Below, in pieces: positions 4,794 through 5,034 of a DNA stretch of 5,034 nucleotides. A program made the position numbers and the translations under genes. Source of the stretch: Gaiellasilicea sp035645095 (lineage in GTDB: Bacteria > Actinomycetota > Thermoleophilia > Gaiellales > Gaiellaceae). The notes beneath the pieces were generated by a model. The model was not told the DNA's origin. It was given only the letters and a program-made list of their open reading frames with translations, and did no database searches. Within the stretch, counting starts at the first letter, position 1. Each line of letters starts with the position of its first letter. Location: contig DASQNG010000093.1 of the NCBI GenBank assembly GCA_035645095.1, positions 1 to 5,034 on the forward strand, written 5' to 3'.

Positions 4794-5034
4794 CCCTCCG
4801 TTGTAGCCGACCAGGCGTCCCGTGTCGTGGGTCAGGCCTCCGCCGACGGCGCAGACGCGAGTCGACAAGCTCGCGCGCGGCCGGGCCGCTCAGCCGGTGC
4901 CCGGCGACCGCGGCGAGGAACGGCTCGCGAGGCAGCGTACGCAGCGAGACGTCCGTCGTGGCCGTCACGGTCGCCGTCCGCGGAACGTCCAGCAGGAGGG
5001 CGATCTCGCCGAACACGTCCCCGGGCCGAGCTCC
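4462..5034 (-). CDS. Cyclic-nucleotide-binding domain protein, C-terminal part (5' end off window, 3' end uncertain)
   Basis: The gene enters from the right edge. Its first 61 visible codons (5034-4852) are the C-terminal half of a CAP-type cyclic-nucleotide-binding domain. GDVFGEIALLLDVPRTATV (5-23) contains the phosphate-binding cassette, with Glu10 and Arg19 in the positions that contact ribose and phosphate, followed by PREPFLAAVAGH (35-46). In actinobacteria such domains often sit at the end of MFS-type or other membrane proteins; the missing N-terminus decides. After residue 61 the frame stays open to a stop at 4462, but this stretch is almost pure Arg/Ala/Pro. From about 4790 down it overlaps the epimerase signal-peptide region in another frame, so it is probably not native. 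A shift of frame near 4850 would reach a TGA at 4832-4834 with the tail LASAPSAEA. The domain is certain; the end is not. Confidence 0.7.
   Translation of the reverse strand, partial: GARPGDVFGEIALLLDVPRTATVTATTDVSLRTLPREPFLAAVAGHRLSGPAARELVDSRLRRRRRPDPRHGTPGRLQRRGVVAARRPARAAPPAQRPPASAAARPARARARARGSVRRRPRGAGLGVAGRRRHRAGRAGAGGVRRAARRDRGTRVPARPRRRRARRHGPWRRLPGGGVTARRRLARVAL
4800..4828 (-). promoter_or_regulatory. Candidate promoter of the epimerase gene (leaderless)
   Basis: On the minus strand ACGACA (4828-4823) and TACAAC (4805-4800) are 17 bases apart; each matches the housekeeping consensus at 4 of 6 positions. The -10 box ends 6 bases before GTG 4793, so transcription would start at or next to the start codon. 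That would explain why GGAGG, one base from the GTG, is too close to act as a Shine-Dalgarno sequence. Matches of this quality can occur by chance. Confidence 0.25.

Noticed and set aside
1..5034. CRISPR array, transposon ends, toxin-antitoxin or defence genes
   Set aside because: No regularly spaced direct repeats, no terminal inverted repeats with a transposase, and no toxin, nuclease or methylase motifs were seen on either strand.

Overview
The window is very GC-rich bacterial DNA with GC-dominated third codon positions and GTG/TTG start candidates, typical of a high-GC actinobacterium. The cyclic-nucleotide domain tail, the PRC-barrel-type N-terminus and the sigma-B-like promoter motifs would fit class Thermoleophilia (Gaiellales/Solirubrobacterales). 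That placement is inference from memory of such families, not a match to a reference.

Layout. Bases 1-37 may hold the first 12 codons of a leftward gene that runs off the left edge. Bases 38-514 show no convincing gene. A complete chromate-transporter-family gene (chrA) runs rightward from 515 to 1798. Everything to its right is on the minus strand. Read in the direction of transcription these are: the C-terminal end of a cyclic-nucleotide-binding-domain protein entering from the right edge (5034 downward); an exported D-glucuronyl C5-epimerase-like protein with two C-terminal Ig-like domains (4793-3129); a PRC-barrel-type protein with a long Arg/Ala-rich helical tail (3028-2090); and a 58-residue acidic protein (2017-1841). 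The last one converges on chrA, and the two genes share a perfect 9-bp hairpin in the 42-bp gap.

How the parts relate. ChrA stands alone. The PRC-barrel gene and the acidic small-protein gene look like a stress pair: each has, at a suitable distance upstream, a motif resembling actinobacterial general-stress (SigB/SigF-type) promoters, GTTT-N15-GGGATT and GTGT-N16-GGGTAC. The epimerase is a secreted carbohydrate-active enzyme candidate, with no glycan-synthesis genes visible around it. No tRNA, rRNA, CRISPR array, transposase or phage gene was seen. The most unusual items are the 29-residue Arg-Arg repeat in the PRC protein tail, the paired stress-type promoters, and the unresolved 3' end of the cyclic-nucleotide-binding gene.
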